A stretch of DNA of 7,845 nt from Pseudomonadota bacterium. GTDB lineage: Bacteria > Desulfobacterota > WTBG01 > JAGOGO01. Positions 7,523-7,845 of this stretch are shown here, in pieces. The stretch's first letter is position 1. Each line of letters begins with the position of its first letter. The notes under the pieces are model-generated. The model was given only the letters and a program-made list of their open reading frames with translations, was not told the DNA's origin and did not search any database. A program made the translations under genes and the position numbers. The stretch spans positions 1 through 7,845 of the forward strand of contig JAGHDE010000063.1 of NCBI GenBank assembly GCA_021160085.1, read 5' to 3'.

Positions 7523-7552
7523 ATCTTATTTTAAAGAGCATAACATTGTCAA
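7523..7552 (-). promoter_or_regulatory. Predicted sigma70-type promoter of the iorA operon
   Basis: On the minus strand a perfect -35 TTGACA (7552-7547) is followed after 18 nt by TAAGAT (7528-7523), a 4/6 match to the -10 consensus. Transcription would begin near 7516, leaving a leader of about 45 nt before the iorA ATG. A 6-bp inverted repeat, aaagag (7533-7538) and ctcttt (7564-7569), is centred on the -35 and could be a regulator site, though so short a match may be chance. Confidence 0.5.
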
Positions 7553-7670
7553 GCTGGATAACACTCTTTTTAATAATGCTCTGCCAATATTATCTTAAAA
7601 GGATCATCTCCCGATTAGTTGCAATTAATTAAGGCAAAACAAGTGCGTTATCTGCAATTAATACCAGAGG

Positions 7671-7702
7671 GTTCAAGGGGTCAAGGATTCGAGGATTCGA
7701 GT
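7671..7702 (+). repeat. Four tandem degenerate 8-bp units
   Basis: The units are gttcaagg, ggtcaagg, attcgagg and attcgagt, in exact 8-bp phase, with the common core TC(A/G)AG. Two units in reverse orientation occur about 70 bp away (ctttgaat 7773-7780 and ccttggtc 7781-7788). The stretch caaggattc thus appears once on each strand and delimits a segment of about 120 bp. It may be a small dispersed intergenic repeat or a remnant of one; no coding capacity or target-site duplication was identified. Confidence 0.5.
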
Positions 7703-7772
7703 GAAAGGAAGAAAGATATAGCAGAAAGCGAAAGAATGTTAAAGGTGCTGATAAAGTCTTTGGAAAACAAAC

Positions 7773-7788
7773 CTTTGAATCCTTGGTC
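7773..7788 (-). repeat. Inverted copies of the 8-bp repeat unit
   Basis: Read on the minus strand these bases give gaccaagg then attcaaag, matching the second and third plus-strand units (ggtcaagg, attcgagg) with two differences in each unit. Together with 7671-7702 they form imperfect inverted ends around an AG-rich core. Confidence 0.4.
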
Positions 7789-7845
7789 CTCTTCTCCAAC
7801 TAAATCGGAGAAGAATCTAATTTGGAATGTCCGGCAATTCTGTGA

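Larger units (their letters stand above)
7472..7845. other. Non-coding region upstream of iorA with short repeats
   Basis: No supported gene lies here. Going outward from iorA it holds the leader and promoter, an AT-rich part with a 10-bp direct repeat tgcaattaat (7620-7629 and 7653-7662, 23 bp apart), a block of tandem 8-mers (7671-7702), an inverted partner of that block (7773-7788) and a 7-bp hairpin cttctcc/ggagaag (7791-7797 and 7807-7813, 9-nt loop). No tRNA, known riboswitch or CRISPR pattern was seen. One minus-strand frame is open from the right edge to about 7683, but it lacks a start in view and runs into the repeats. Confidence 0.6.

Noticed and set aside
7791..7813. Hairpin cttctcc/ggagaag as a transcription terminator
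   Set aside because: The stem is 7 bp with a 9-nt loop and no T run on either strand; it may be chance.
7683..7845. Minus-strand frame open from the right edge for about 50 codons, possible C-terminal end of a gene
   Set aside because: No ATG start is in view, the predicted peptide is Ser/Phe/Leu-rich with no family resemblance, and the frame runs through the repeat block before its stop.

Overview
The window is a single-direction stretch of bacterial DNA: all six genes I can support lie on the minus strand, so biological order runs from right to left. The gene content points to an anaerobe, because it includes a ferredoxin-dependent 2-oxoacid oxidoreductase subunit and a radical SAM protein. 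It also points to a lineage carrying a divergent extra EF-G. An anaerobic Desulfobacterota-like or candidate-phylum bacterium fits, but the sequence alone does not fix the taxon.

Layout, 5' to 3' on the minus strand. Positions 7845-7472 are non-coding, with short repeats and a sigma70-like promoter. Next is a tight four-gene set. It starts with iorA (7471-5663, alpha subunit of indolepyruvate:ferredoxin oxidoreductase), which overlaps by an ATGA junction with a PflX-type radical SAM protein (5666-4665). A membrane-anchored GerMN-domain protein (4637-3978) follows 27 bp later, and an EF-G paralogue (3974-1935, TTG start) follows after 3 bp. A weak hairpin follows fusA. Then a separate defence/toxin-antitoxin module begins from its own promoter: the AbiEi-type antitoxin (1805-999) and the AbiEii-type nucleotidyltransferase toxin (1006-116), overlapping by 8 bp. 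The last 115 bp hold a small GC hairpin and nothing else I can name.

How the genes work together. The AbiE pair is a recognisable type IV toxin-antitoxin / phage abortive-infection system with all expected toxin motifs. Its promoter is notable: a perfect 10+1+10 bp palindrome sits almost exactly between a good -35 and -10, and the deduced transcript would begin at or next to the antitoxin ATG. The metabolic set has no obvious common pathway. IorA has no IorB partner in view, the PflX-like protein has no known substrate, and the EF-G has lost two signature sites at the tip of domain IV. It is therefore probably a specialised paralogue and not the main translocase. I found no convincing wholly new system. 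The best leads are the AbiE control region, the divergent EF-G, and the conserved-looking but unexplained iorA-pflX-gerMN-fusA gene set.
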